Shown here in pieces: positions 1 to 8,525 of a DNA stretch of 64,000 nucleotides. The notes beneath the pieces were generated by a model, which was not told where the DNA came from, did no database searches, and saw nothing but the letters and a program-made list of their open reading frames with translations. A program made the translations under genes and the position numbers. The first letter of the stretch is position 1. The number at the start of each line of letters is the position of its first letter. This DNA comes from Limimaricola sp. Its GTDB lineage: Bacteria; Pseudomonadota; Alphaproteobacteria; Rhodobacterales; Rhodobacteraceae. The DNA lies in the NCBI RefSeq assembly GCF_016125575.1, contig NZ_WGLM01000003.1, positions 62,001 to 126,000 of the forward strand, read 5' to 3'.

Positions 1-132
1 CTTGGCACGGACCGGGTGATCGCGGGATCGGACTGCGGTTTTGGCACCTTCGCCGGTTTCGGCGCGGTCGACCCCGAGATTGCCTGGGCCAAGCTCGCCA
101 CCCTCAAAGAGGGTGCGCGTCGGGTGAAATGA
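1..132 (+). CDS. C-terminal end of a cobalamin-independent methionine synthase (MetE C-domain) family protein, partial
   Basis: Only the last 43 residues lie in the window; frame 1 is open from base 1 to a TGA at 130-132. The segment reads VIAGSDCGFGTFAGFG followed by WAKLATLKEGA. This matches the end of MetE C-terminal-domain proteins, where the Cys of the DCG motif is the last zinc ligand that activates the thiol acceptor. Many stand-alone members of this family use substrates other than homocysteine, so the exact reaction is open. The stop overlaps the next start by four bases (ATGA), so the two genes are probably co-translated. Family call good; function uncertain because the gene is cut. 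Confidence 0.72.
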   Translation, partial: LGTDRVIAGSDCGFGTFAGFGAVDPEIAWAKLATLKEGARRVK

Positions 133-824
133 CACCCCTCGTCCTCATCCCCGGCATGATGTGCGACGGGCGCATGTGGGGCGGGCTGCCGGCATGGCTT
201 TACCCGCGCGAGGTGGGGCATATCCTGCCAACAGGGACGGATACGGTTCGGGCCCTCGCGGCCCGGGCCCTGCGAGAGGCCCCTCCGGTTTTCGCGCTCG
301 CCGGCCTGTCGATGGGCGGCATCGTCGCGATGGAAATCTTGCGGCAAGCACCTCACCGCGTCGAGCGTCTCGCCCTTCTAGACACCAACCCCCTTGCCGA
401 AACCCCTCAGGTGCAAGCCGGTCGCGCGGCGCAAATTGCACGCGCCACGTCGGGCGATCTGGCCGGGGTCATGCGCGACGAAATGAAACCGAACTACTTG
501 GCGGACGGACCGCATCGCCGGGACATCCTCGATCTGTGCATGGACATGGCTCTGAGACTTGGACCAGAGGTTTTCGCGCGCCAGTCCCGCGCCCTGCGCG
601 ACCGCCCCGATCAACAGGCGACACTGCGCAGGTTCAGGGGCCCAACGCTCGTCCTGATGGGTCAGCACGACAGGCTGTGCCCCCGCGACCGTCACGACCT
701 GATGCACGCATTGATACCGGGATCGCGCCTTGCGATCATCCCGGGTGCCGGCCACCTTCCCACCCTCGAACAACCCGCCGAGACCGCCGTTGCGCTGCAC
801 CACTGGCTCGAACAGCCGCTCTGA
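129..824 (+). CDS. alpha/beta hydrolase
   Basis: A 231-residue single-domain alpha/beta hydrolase. The oxyanion region is LVLIPGMMCDGRMW near residue 4. The nucleophile elbow is AGLSMGG with Ser near residue 60. The acid is in LMGQHDRLCP near residue 180 and the catalytic His is in GAGHLPTLEQP near residue 207. No signal peptide is visible, so it should be cytoplasmic. The ATG overlaps the stop of the upstream MetE-like gene, implying the same transcript and perhaps a shared thioester- or ester-type substrate. Esterase, lactonase or thioesterase activity are all possible. Confidence 0.88.
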   Translation: MTPLVLIPGMMCDGRMWGGLPAWLYPREVGHILPTGTDTVRALAARALREAPPVFALAGLSMGGIVAMEILRQAPHRVERLALLDTNPLAETPQVQAGRAAQIARATSGDLAGVMRDEMKPNYLADGPHRRDILDLCMDMALRLGPEVFARQSRALRDRPDQQATLRRFRGPTLVLMGQHDRLCPRDRHDLMHALIPGSRLAIIPGAGHLPTLEQPAETAVALHHWLEQPL

Positions 825-971
825 GCGGGCCGGCGTCCGCATTCAACATGCCGGTCTGTTTCGTTTTCCATGCACGGACCACTCTTGCCCGAACCGCCGT
901 CCGGGACTTTGGTTTTGACAAACCGGGACATCCGGCGTCGAATTGGAGCTTAGCCAAGTCGGAGGACCGCC

Positions 972-1571
972 ATGCAGCGCCCATTCTTGACCGCCGCTAC
1001 ACTCATCGCCCTCGCGATTCCACTGTCGAGCGCACAGGCCCAGAGCGCCGCAGAAAAGATCCTGACGCAACGCTTTGAAATCCAGATCGAATTGGCCACC
1101 AGTGGCGACCTTCAGGCACAATTGGACGTGGCAACGGCCTATCAGCACGGATCGGGCGTCACCAAGGACATGGCCGAGGCGATACGCTGGTACGAGGCTG
1201 CCGCGGGGCAAGGCAGCCCGGTCGCGATGGAGCAACTGGGCAGCATCTACCATCGCAGCGTCGCCTGGGACGACAATTCCCCTGAAGCGCAAGCAGCCGT
1301 GGCCAAGGCGACCGAGTGGTACCTTCGTGCAGCCCGGCTGGGACACGCAGGCGCCCAGAACTCACTGGGGCTGATCTACGGATTTGGCGACAGGGTCGAC
1401 GCCGATCCGGTGCGCGGCAGAATGTGGTTGTTCGTGGCCGAAGCAAACGGCCATGTCATGCAGGGATCGCTCATGGGCCGTCTTGAAGAAAGGATGACCG
1501 CGGACGATCTGGACGCCGCATTGCAAGCGTCCAAGGTTTGCCTGGATTCGAACTACGACGAATGCGGGTGA
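972..1571 (+). CDS. exported Sel1-repeat (TPR-like) protein
   Basis: A 199-residue protein. The N-terminus is a Sec signal peptide (basic start, hydrophobic stretch, cleavage near SSAQA at residues 19-23). About three Sel1-like repeats follow between residues 40 and 160, recognisable by AYQHGSGVTKDMAEAIRWYE and the later GLIYGFGDRVDADPVRG. Sel1 repeats are alpha-alpha solenoids used for protein binding, so a periplasmic scaffold role is likely. The ATG follows a GGAGG-type ribosome site (960-964). It is about 150 bases beyond the hydrolase and convergent with the next gene. No partner can be named. Confidence 0.85.
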   Translation: MQRPFLTAATLIALAIPLSSAQAQSAAEKILTQRFEIQIELATSGDLQAQLDVATAYQHGSGVTKDMAEAIRWYEAAAGQGSPVAMEQLGSIYHRSVAWDDNSPEAQAAVAKATEWYLRAARLGHAGAQNSLGLIYGFGDRVDADPVRGRMWLFVAEANGHVMQGSLMGRLEERMTADDLDAALQASKVCLDSNYDECG

Positions 1572-1620
1572 ACGTACGCCGCGCATCTGGATCGCGGGCA
1601 ATGCCCCTGCCCTCAAGGTT

Positions 1621-2154
1621 TCAGTCGTTCTTGTTGCTGTTCAGAACGGCCGTGAAGCGACCCGAAACCGCAAGCGGGTTGGTCAGATCAACGTCACGAC
1701 CGTAGTTCGGTGTGACCCCCATATCGGCCGTGAATGTGCCCGATACGGTAGCGGTGAAACCGTCGATTTGATGTTCCGAGATCTCCAGCGTCAGGCCGCC
1801 CTTTTCATCGCTGGCGAACAGTTGTTCCCACGTGTCGCCGACCTTGCGCGAAAGCTGCAGCTCGGGAGAGCTGATGTCGTCATCGTACATCGTGAATGAC
1901 AACGAAAAGACACCATAATGCTCCCGTGTTTTTTCGTCGGCGGCCCAGCCCATTATGGTTGGAATCATCAAGTCCGGGCCACTGCCTTCACCCTTGCCCC
2001 CACCCCAGTCGCTTTGCTTGGGGTCAAGCCTAAAATGCTGCTCTTCACCGCCGATGGTCAGTACCATCTCGCCACTTTCTTCGGCCTTGGCAAATGCCGC
2101 CGAAAGCGAGAGGGCCGCGGTCACGATAATCGGTATCAAAATGGGGCGCATATG
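1621..2154 (-). CDS. small exported protein of unknown function
   Basis: A 177-residue protein not recognised as a known family. The start is placed at the ATG at 2154 because AAAGGG lies about five bases upstream; the in-frame ATG at 2169 has no ribosome site. A clear Sec signal peptide (LIPIIVTAALSLSAAFAKA) precedes a mature part rich in acidic residues. It contains a Gly-rich stretch near GGGKGEGSGPDL and appears beta-rich, with segments on treated or thresholded values such as TATVSGTFTADMG. Probably periplasmic or lipid-free extracellular. It has no evident operon partner and is convergent with the Sel1 gene. Confidence 0.6.
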   Translation of the reverse strand, partial: HMRPILIPIIVTAALSLSAAFAKAEESGEMVLTIGGEEQHFRLDPKQSDWGGGKGEGSGPDLMIPTIMGWAADEKTREHYGVFSLSFTMYDDDISSPELQLSRKVGDTWEQLFASDEKGGLTLEISEHQIDGFTATVSGTFTADMGVTPNYGRDVDLTNPLAVSGRFTAVLNSNKND

Positions 2155-2309
2155 GTTGCCCTTTCTCATTAATATAAATCCGGGATCGGCATGAAAAATC
2201 CGTCGCCGACCACAACGCGCTGAAAGGCCAAAGTATGTACTGATGTGGTAAAGGTGGAAAGGGTTGTGTCACCTGCGGACCGTACCGCTTGTCTAAGGGA
2301 TGGGAGTAG

Positions 2310-2492
2310 CTCACATCATTCCGGCCAAGCGGATGATTTCGGGCGAGGTCTTGAAGTATCGGAACGGGCTGCGTTGGATAATCCCGAACGGCTAGGCGAC
2401 CGCCCTGCTCCTCTCAAGAATATTTCTTCTGACAGGGCCTCCGGAAACGCTATGGGACTGCCCTGCCCGGCTCAAGACCCATCCCTCTGACA
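2310..2492. mobile_element. IS6-family end remnants, two in tandem
   Basis: Bases 2310-2439 resemble the right part of the IS6-type element at 44656-45472, including the region of its transposase start, and finish with the inverted-repeat core TCTGACAGGGCC at 2428-2439. A second copy of the outermost 50 bases begins at once (CCGGAAACGCTATGGGACTG) and ends near CCTCTGACAA at 2482-2491. No transposase can be made from either piece. The second remnant runs into the 3' end of the adjacent regulator gene. Similarity was judged by eye against the copy at 45416-45472. Confidence 0.7.
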
Positions 2493-3421
2493 ACAGCCGC
2501 CTGACGCATCTGCGATGGAGTTATTCCAAAGACTTGACGAAAGGCGCGGCTGAACCCGGCATGTGAGCCAAAGCCGGTGGCGAGGGCGATCTGCGTGACC
2601 GGCATCGTCGTCGAGCGCAGCAAATCACGCGCCGCAGTCAGCCGCAGATCGAGGAAATACTGCGATGGGGTCTTTCCCACGGCACGCATGCATCGCGCAC
2701 GGAGCTGCTTCGAGCTCAGCTTCAGCTGTGCTGCGATGTCGGAGACCGGGACAGGATGCTGGATATGCCGGACCATTTCGCGCCGCATCGCATCGAGGGT
2801 TGTATCCGTGGGTTCTCGGAATCGTTGGCGGTGTTCGGAGGGACGCATCGTGCCGTGCGCCATGTCTTCGGCAACCTCTTCGGCAAAGGACTGCGACATG
2901 CAGTCTGCAATCCATGCGAGGATCACGTCGCCTGTCGCAGTACCGCCCGCCGCAGACAAACGCTTGTCTTCGAGCACGTAAATCCCGTCGCTTAGTTCGA
3001 CCTCGGGCCAGACTTCCCGAAACCCGGCCTCGGCCTCCCGATGCAGCACGACACGCTGGCCCGTTCGCAACAGGCCAAATGCCGCGAGGATCCATACGCC
3101 AGTATCTACGCCCCCCAGCACCGCGCCGGACCGCTCCGCCCGGCGCAGGAAGGCGGCAAGCCCCGGCGGACGCAGGGCAAGTGGGTCATAGCCTGCTATA
3201 ACCAGCACGAGGTCCGGCGACATCGTGTCGCCCCATCCGGTCACGTCCGGCACGACACTTCGCCCGTTGGACGCGAGAGTCGGAGCCGAGGTCGCTGTGC
3301 GGGTTTCCCAGGTGAAAACGGGGTGCCCGGCCCGCCGGTTGGCGATCCGCAAGGTTTCACTCGCCAGTACATAGGCCAGCATCTGAAACTGTGGGTGCAG
3401 GATGAAGCAGACGTGGGGCAT
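2450..3421 (-). CDS. GlxA-type AraC-family regulator (DJ-1/PfpI-like sensor plus HTH)
   Basis: About 323 residues from the preferred ATG at 3421; an in-frame start at 3493 exists, but family members begin near MPHVCFILHPQFQML. The N-terminal two-thirds is a DJ-1/PfpI-like domain (VLVIAGYDPLAL, GGVDTGVWILAAFGLL). The C-terminal third is a double HTH typical of AraC (LKLSSKQLRARCMRAVGKTP, then IALATGFGSHAGFSRAFRQVF). Members commonly control catabolism of amines and related nitrogen compounds. It is divergent from the aldolase operon, its likely target. The last residues, about RGMGLEPGRAVP, are encoded by an IS6 end, so the original C-terminus has been replaced. Confidence 0.85.
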   Translation of the reverse strand: MPHVCFILHPQFQMLAYVLASETLRIANRRAGHPVFTWETRTATSAPTLASNGRSVVPDVTGWGDTMSPDLVLVIAGYDPLALRPPGLAAFLRRAERSGAVLGGVDTGVWILAAFGLLRTGQRVVLHREAEAGFREVWPEVELSDGIYVLEDKRLSAAGGTATGDVILAWIADCMSQSFAEEVAEDMAHGTMRPSEHRQRFREPTDTTLDAMRREMVRHIQHPVPVSDIAAQLKLSSKQLRARCMRAVGKTPSQYFLDLRLTAARDLLRSTTMPVTQIALATGFGSHAGFSRAFRQVFGITPSQMRQAAVVRGMGLEPGRAVP

Positions 3422-3516
3422 GGGCGTTTGTGAACAGAAATGGGCAATTGGTGGATAGTATTTCGTCTTCGCCAGGAACACCATCGTCGGCATTCGAGCC
3501 GCGAGGAGCTGCAGAC

Positions 3517-4305
3517 ATGACCGTTATGACACCAACCCCGATGACCGGACGCCCGGCCAACTGCAGTGACGCCGAATGGGCCGCCCGGCAGGAATTGGCC
3601 GCGATATATAACGCGCTAGTGAAGTATCGGCTGACCGATCTGACCAACCAATGGCACGCGCTGCGGGTGCCGGGCGAGGACGCGCTTCTGACCCATCACT
3701 ACGGCTGGATGCACGAGGAAGTGACAGCTTCGAACCTCATAAAGGTCGGCTTCGACCGCACCAACCACACCCCTGAAAACGGAGCCCCGAACCCGTCAGC
3801 CACCGAGATCGGGAAGCTGTTCTTCGAGGCCAATCCAGAGATCAACTGCATCATGCACATCCATACCAAGGCGATCATGGGCGTCAGCGCCCAGGCCGAG
3901 GGCGTTGGACCCTACAGCCAAGCCTACCTGATGATCGGCGGCGGCGATGTCATCGGCTATACGGATTACGAATTCGAATGCACCGACGATTTCCTTTCCG
4001 GGCTGCTCAAGGCGGGGATCGGCAAGAAGATGATCGTTGAGGCATGGCACGGGGCCTTCGTGTTCGGCACGAACGCAGGAGAGGCATTCTTCCGCAGCTT
4101 CTACCTTGATCAGGCTTGCGCGGTGCAGCTTGAGGTTCAGAAATCGGCCGCCGGGGGTGCCACGATCCGCACGATTCCGCCGGCCGAGCAGGCGCGCCAC
4201 CTCAACGACATGTCTGAAAGCGACTGGTATGGCTATGAAGGGGAATTGGAGTGGCATGCCATACGGCGACGACTGGACGCGGAGACGCCGGGCTATAAGA
4301 CCTGA
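3517..4305 (+). CDS. class II aldolase/adducin-family protein
   Basis: 262 residues. The start at 3517 is chosen because GAGGAG lies eight bases upstream; the longer reading from 3430 lacks one. The fold is that of fuculose-phosphate aldolases. The metal-binding His pair is in IMHIHTKAIMG and a third His in AWHGAFVFG. Related proteins without a phosphate site act as aldolases, epimerases or decarboxylases on small hydroxy acids. A hydrolase follows after 36 bases, probably on the same mRNA, and the GlxA-type regulator upstream is divergent. The substrate is not deducible. Confidence 0.85.
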   Translation: MTVMTPTPMTGRPANCSDAEWAARQELAAIYNALVKYRLTDLTNQWHALRVPGEDALLTHHYGWMHEEVTASNLIKVGFDRTNHTPENGAPNPSATEIGKLFFEANPEINCIMHIHTKAIMGVSAQAEGVGPYSQAYLMIGGGDVIGYTDYEFECTDDFLSGLLKAGIGKKMIVEAWHGAFVFGTNAGEAFFRSFYLDQACAVQLEVQKSAAGGATIRTIPPAEQARHLNDMSESDWYGYEGELEWHAIRRRLDAETPGYKT

Positions 4306-4341
4306 CGGTCCTCGCGTTACCCACGCTCGGGGTACGATCGC

Positions 4342-5196
4342 ATGGCAGCGATAGTGGCAAACGGGATCAGGCTTGAGGTCGAGCGGCACGGCCCACCGTC
4401 CGCCCGTCCCCTTGTGCTGATCCGGGGACTTGGCTCGCAATTAATCCAGTGGCCTGATGCTATGATCGACGGCTTCGTGGCGGCCGGATTCCATGTTGTT
4501 GCCTTTGACAATCGCGACGCCGGCCTGTCGCAAAACTGCGCTGATCGCGCGCCCTATAGCCTGCGCGACATGGCCGAAGATACCGTCGGGCTGATGGATG
4601 CGCTGGCGATCGACAGGGCCCACGTGCTGGGCATGTCAATGGGGGGCATGATTTTGCAACTGATCGCGCTTCACCATCCCGCGCGCTTGTTGAGTGCGAC
4701 AATCGTCATGTCCTCAAGTCGCGCAGACGGCCTGCCGCAGGCAGAGCCGGAAGTGCAGGAGTTGCTGCGCTCCGTTCCTCCAAGCAGGCAACGGGACGAC
4801 GTGATCGCTCACGAACTTGAGGCAGCCCGGGCCTTCCAGAGTCCGCGATGGCCGTTTGACTCCGCCAGGCGTGCGACGTTGATCGGACGAGCCTACGACC
4901 GATGCTACAGCCCGGATGGCGCTTCACGCCAATACGAGGCGATGATGGCAGCAGCATCGGACCTTGCCGGGATCGAGGCGATCGACACTCCGACTCTCGT
5001 GGTTCATGGCACGCAGGATCGCCTGTTACCACCTGCGCATGGCCGAGATATCGCTGCACGCATTCCGGGCGCAGAGATGGTCGAGATCCATGGCATGGGC
5101 CACGATCTTGAAGGCGCCGTGCCGTCGTTAATCGTCAACATTGTCAATCGTTTTGTCGAAAGGATCACGATGCCACCATGCATGCCCGCAAAATAG
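4342..5196 (+). CDS. alpha/beta hydrolase
   Basis: 284 residues. It has an HG-type oxyanion loop ([13 protein letters not shown]), a strand with DNRDAGLS, the nucleophile elbow LGMSMGGM near residue 100, the acid near [10 protein letters not shown] and the catalytic His in HGMGHDLEG. This architecture matches the 3-oxoadipate enol-lactonase/epoxide-hydrolase-like group, which often open lactones or C-C bonds. It follows the class II aldolase by 36 bases, and co-transcription is likely. Substrate unknown; the fold assignment is firm. Confidence 0.87.
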   Translation: MAAIVANGIRLEVERHGPPSARPLVLIRGLGSQLIQWPDAMIDGFVAAGFHVVAFDNRDAGLSQNCADRAPYSLRDMAEDTVGLMDALAIDRAHVLGMSMGGMILQLIALHHPARLLSATIVMSSSRADGLPQAEPEVQELLRSVPPSRQRDDVIAHELEAARAFQSPRWPFDSARRATLIGRAYDRCYSPDGASRQYEAMMAAASDLAGIEAIDTPTLVVHGTQDRLLPPAHGRDIAARIPGAEMVEIHGMGHDLEGAVPSLIVNIVNRFVERITMPPCMPAK

Positions 5197-5404
5197 CCAT
5201 GCGGTGCTGACACCGGCCTTATTTGACAAGAGATCGACGTTGCCCGCGCAGGGCTGTTGTCAGAAGCGCCGCGTCTGCGTTAGCCTTCAACCACTCTGGC
5301 ACAGTGCAAAGGGCCGTGCGGATCCGCCATCGTCTAGATGCGTCGTGTCCGTGCTTCTCTCACACGGCGCCTGTGCAAGGCGCCCCCTGCCGAGGAGGGC
5401 GTTT

Positions 5405-7069
5405 ATGCCCATGAAATACGTATCTTCGAGTAAGCTTCCTGGTCACCTGCGCGCCTCTGCCGAGGCCGCCAAGGCATCAGGCTGCGCGATAACAAGGCGC
5501 GAATTTCTTGCCACGGCCAGCACCTACGGTGCCAGCGCCGTCACCGCCTACGGGATGTTGGGCATGGCCGCGCCCGCACAGGCCCAACCCGCGCCGAAGA
5601 TGGGTGGTACGGCCCGCATGCAAGGTGTGCTGCGTCCGATGAAAGACCCGGTTACGTTCGATTTCAATATGTTGGCGAATTTCGCGCGCGGGTGGCTGGA
5701 ATATCTTGTGGCCTATCACAACGACGGCACGTTCACGCCGGTCCTGCTAGAAGGATGGGAAGTGTCGGACGACGCCACGCGTTATACGCTGAAGGTCAGA
5801 CCAGGCGTGACGTGGAACAATGGCGATGCATTCACCGCCGAGGACGTGGCTTTCAACATCCGGCGCATGTGCAACACTTTGATAGAGGGCAACGCGCTGG
5901 CGCCCCGGTTCGGATCGCTGATGGCGGATGGTCAGGCGCGCCCCGATGCAATCAAGGTCATCGACGACCTGACGGTGGTACTGTCGCTGTCCGAACCCGA
6001 CATCGCTGTGATCGCAAACCTGTCGGACTATCAGGCGGCGATCGTGCACCAGAGCTTTGACGCGGCCACTATGCTCGACAACCCAATCGGGACCGGCCCC
6101 TACCTGCCGACCGAATACGAGGTCGGCGTTAGGGCTGTGCTGGAGCGCAACACCGCGCATTCATGGTGGAACGAAGGCAACGGGGCATGGCTCGATCGGC
6201 TCGTCTATATCGACTACGGCGAGGACCCAGTCAGCTGGGTGGCCGCCGCCGAGGCCAATGAGATCGACCATGTCTACGCCCTTGAAGGCGACTATGTCGA
6301 TGTTTTCAGCAAGTATGACGACTGGCGCAACGAGCAGGTGCCGACCGCGGGCACGATCGTGATCAGGCCGAACCAGCTGGCAAAGGATGGCGATATCCAG
6401 CCCTATGCAGATGCCCGTGTCCGCCGCGCGCTGGCCCTCGCCGTCGACAACAAGGTGATCTTGGAGCTTGGCGCCTCGGGACAAGGTGTTGTGGCCGAGA
6501 ACCATCACGTGGCACCTGTTCATCCAGAATACACGCCCATGCCACCGCTGGTCCACGATCCCAAAGGTGCCCAGGCGCTGATGGCAGAGGCCGGGATGGC
6601 TCAATACGAGCATGAACTGATTTCGCTCGATTCAGGCTTCATGCGCGACAGTGCCGATGCGTGTGCCGCGCAGTTGCGCGATGCCGGTATCCCGGTGCGG
6701 CGAACGATCATTCCTTCGTCGAGCTTCTGGAACGATTGGAACGTCTATGGTTTCTCGACGACAATCTGGAACCACCGCCCACTCGCGGTGCAGACCTATG
6801 CTGTGGCCTATGTTTCGGACGGTGTCTGGAACGAGACGGGTATCGCCAACCCAGAGTTGGACACAATCGTGGCCGAGGCTCTGACCACGCCCGACATTGA
6901 CGCGCGCCGCAAGCTCATGGCGCGCGCGGAACATATCATGCGCGACGAAGGGGTCATCATCCAACCCTACTGGCGGCTGCTCTACAACTCGCAAAAAAAG
7001 GGCCTACACGGTGGCGAGATCCATGTCAGCCAGGTTGTCGATCCGCGCGCGCTTTACTGGGAAGCCTGA
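5405..7069 (+). CDS. ABC transporter solute-binding protein (family 5, peptide/opine type), Tat-exported
   Basis: 554 residues from the ATG at 5405, which has GAGGAGGG five bases upstream; ATG at 5411 is an alternative. The leader carries a twin-arginine motif ([11 protein letters not shown]) followed by a hydrophobic stretch and APAQAQ, so it is probably folded before Tat export to the periplasm. The mature part has family 5 features: [40 protein letters not shown] and the DNPIGTGPY loop. No permease or ATPase genes lie beside it, so it is an orphan receptor or uses a shared translocator. It lies 208 bases after the hydrolase gene. Confidence 0.9.
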   Translation: MPMKYVSSSKLPGHLRASAEAAKASGCAITRREFLATASTYGASAVTAYGMLGMAAPAQAQPAPKMGGTARMQGVLRPMKDPVTFDFNMLANFARGWLEYLVAYHNDGTFTPVLLEGWEVSDDATRYTLKVRPGVTWNNGDAFTAEDVAFNIRRMCNTLIEGNALAPRFGSLMADGQARPDAIKVIDDLTVVLSLSEPDIAVIANLSDYQAAIVHQSFDAATMLDNPIGTGPYLPTEYEVGVRAVLERNTAHSWWNEGNGAWLDRLVYIDYGEDPVSWVAAAEANEIDHVYALEGDYVDVFSKYDDWRNEQVPTAGTIVIRPNQLAKDGDIQPYADARVRRALALAVDNKVILELGASGQGVVAENHHVAPVHPEYTPMPPLVHDPKGAQALMAEAGMAQYEHELISLDSGFMRDSADACAAQLRDAGIPVRRTIIPSSSFWNDWNVYGFSTTIWNHRPLAVQTYAVAYVSDGVWNETGIANPELDTIVAEALTTPDIDARRKLMARAEHIMRDEGVIIQPYWRLLYNSQKKGLHGGEIHVSQVVDPRALYWEA

Positions 7070-7090
7070 GAATCCCCGAAGCAGAGACGG

Positions 7091-7110
7091 GGGCCGCGAA
7101 AGAGCGGCCC
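7091..7110. terminator. probable terminator hairpin
   Basis: A perfect 7-base stem GGGCCGC/GCGGCCC with loop GAAAGA sits 21 bases after the solute-binding protein stop and between two convergent genes. There is no strong run of T on either strand (TCATCATC follows), so termination efficiency is uncertain. Its position suits a bidirectional stop. Confidence 0.5.
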
Positions 7111-7136
7111 TCATCATCGGAACATCGTGCGTCGGG

Positions 7137-7622
7137 TTAAACCAGTAGAGTGATCAGCACGAAAAACCCCCAATACATCAGCATGAAGTGGTTCGACTGC
7201 GCCCATTGGTGACAATACCAATAGGCGAAATAGTTGCCACCGATCACGAAACCGGCCCAGATCATGCTGAAGAACGTCGCATTCAGCACCGCGGTGCCGG
7301 TCGCCACGTTGCCTGAAACGACACCGGCCGCCGCCAGAACCAGCAACACCGCAGAGATCATCAGCCCCAGGGCCGAAAGGGTCTCGGCAAGGCGCATCGC
7401 CCGGAACAAGAGTCGTATGCGGGCAGGCGAAGTGATCTGGCGATGGGAAACCATCCGGAATTCGTCCGGATACTGCTCCTGCATCAAATCAAACCGCACG
7501 ACCACCGCCACCGCGTCTTCATTCAATTTCGGATGACGCCAGTTGTCGGCGACGGCAACCGTCATCCATACGGCAGGGCCGCTGACCAAAGCGGCTTCCA
7601 CCAGGAATCGAAGTGTCTCCAT
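7137..7622 (-). CDS. small integral membrane protein, DUF2165-like
   Basis: 161 residues with about four transmembrane segments: residues 5-25, 80-105, 108-132 and 143-160. The loop after the first segment resembles DUF2165 (YPDEFRMVSHRQITSPARIRLLFRAMR), as does the later FVIGGNYFAYW. The function of DUF2165 proteins is unknown. It lies 9 bases beyond the dioxygenase gene and is the last gene of the leftward operon that starts with the creatininase-family gene. It could serve uptake or export of the operon's substrate, but nothing in the sequence proves that. The family assignment was made by recall, without a search. Confidence 0.65.
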   Translation of the reverse strand: METLRFLVEAALVSGPAVWMTVAVADNWRHPKLNEDAVAVVVRFDLMQEQYPDEFRMVSHRQITSPARIRLLFRAMRLAETLSALGLMISAVLLVLAAAGVVSGNVATGTAVLNATFFSMIWAGFVIGGNYFAYWYCHQWAQSNHFMLMYWGFFVLITLLV

Positions 7623-7631
7623 GCCGCAGCC

Positions 7632-8525
7632 TCAGACCAGTTCAGGTTCGATCCGGATCGCCGCGATCCCGTCGCTTTCCCTCACGCTGGAACATATGCT
7701 CGACAATTTGCGAGGCTGCTCGTAGGGCCACGGCGTGCCCCGGTGCAGAACGGCGCGCTGATCCCACAGCAGCACGTCGCCCACGGCCCACGTATGCGAA
7801 TAGACGAAGCGCGGTTGCGTGCAGAACGCCGTCAATTCCTCCAGCAGTGCTTCGCCCTCGGCCTCTTCATAGCCGTCGACGGCAAAGGCGTGGCTTGCGA
7901 TGTAGAGCGCCGCGCGCCCGTTCACCGGATTCGGCCAGACCGCCTTCCAGTGCTGGTCGGGCCACTTGGTATAGAGCGGTAGCTTCGCCAGCTCCTCGGA
8001 GATCTTTTTGCGCGAATGGCTGTAGCGGTGCCAGATACCGCGTCCCTCGATCCGCGCCTTGAGGTCGGCAGGCATCTCCGCCCACGCGGCTCGGGTCGAA
8101 GCTAGCTCTGTCGCGCCCCCTTCGGTGGTCACGATCCGCCCGACCAGAATATTGATCAGCGACGGCACCGGCAGGAACGTACTGTCGGAATGCCACAGAA
8201 AGTTCGATTTCAGGTTCAGCGTCTTGAGGTCCATCTCTCCGCTGGTGGTGCCATCGTCGAGCACATTCGAGACCTCGGGGATCTTGAAGGCCTCACCGGG
8301 TTTGCGCTCGTCCGCCTCGCGGTCTTCCACCGGGCCAAACAGGCCTGCAAGCTCCAGGTGCTTTTCAGGCGTCAGGTCCTGGCCGCGGAACAGCAGCGCG
8401 GAATGCTCCTCGAACAGGGCGCGGATTTCGGGGAACAGCGTGTCTGCGCTGACGTCCATCAGGTTGAGGCCCCTCACCTCGACCCCGAAATTCGGGTTGA
8501 GCGGGGTCAGGTCAAATCGTGTCAT
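7632..8525 (-). CDS. TauD/TfdA-family 2-oxoglutarate/Fe(II) dioxygenase
   Basis: 297 residues from the ATG at 8525, which has AAAGGAGA six bases upstream; a longer reading begins at 8546. The iron ligands are visible as HSDSTF (His-x-Asp) near residue 108 and the distal His in VLHRGTPWPY, followed by the Arg of PRKL that binds 2-oxoglutarate. Family members hydroxylate sulfonates, phenoxy acids, amino acids or small amides next to a carboxylate or sulfonate. The start overlaps the FAD oxidase stop by 14 bases. In this operon it is probably a step in breaking down the same nitrogen compound. Confidence 0.88.
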   Translation of the reverse strand: MTRFDLTPLNPNFGVEVRGLNLMDVSADTLFPEIRALFEEHSALLFRGQDLTPEKHLELAGLFGPVEDREADERKPGEAFKIPEVSNVLDDGTTSGEMDLKTLNLKSNFLWHSDSTFLPVPSLINILVGRIVTTEGGATELASTRAAWAEMPADLKARIEGRGIWHRYSHSRKKISEELAKLPLYTKWPDQHWKAVWPNPVNGRAALYIASHAFAVDGYEEAEGEALLEELTAFCTQPRFVYSHTWAVGDVLLWDQRAVLHRGTPWPYEQPRKLSSICSSVRESDGIAAIRIEPELV

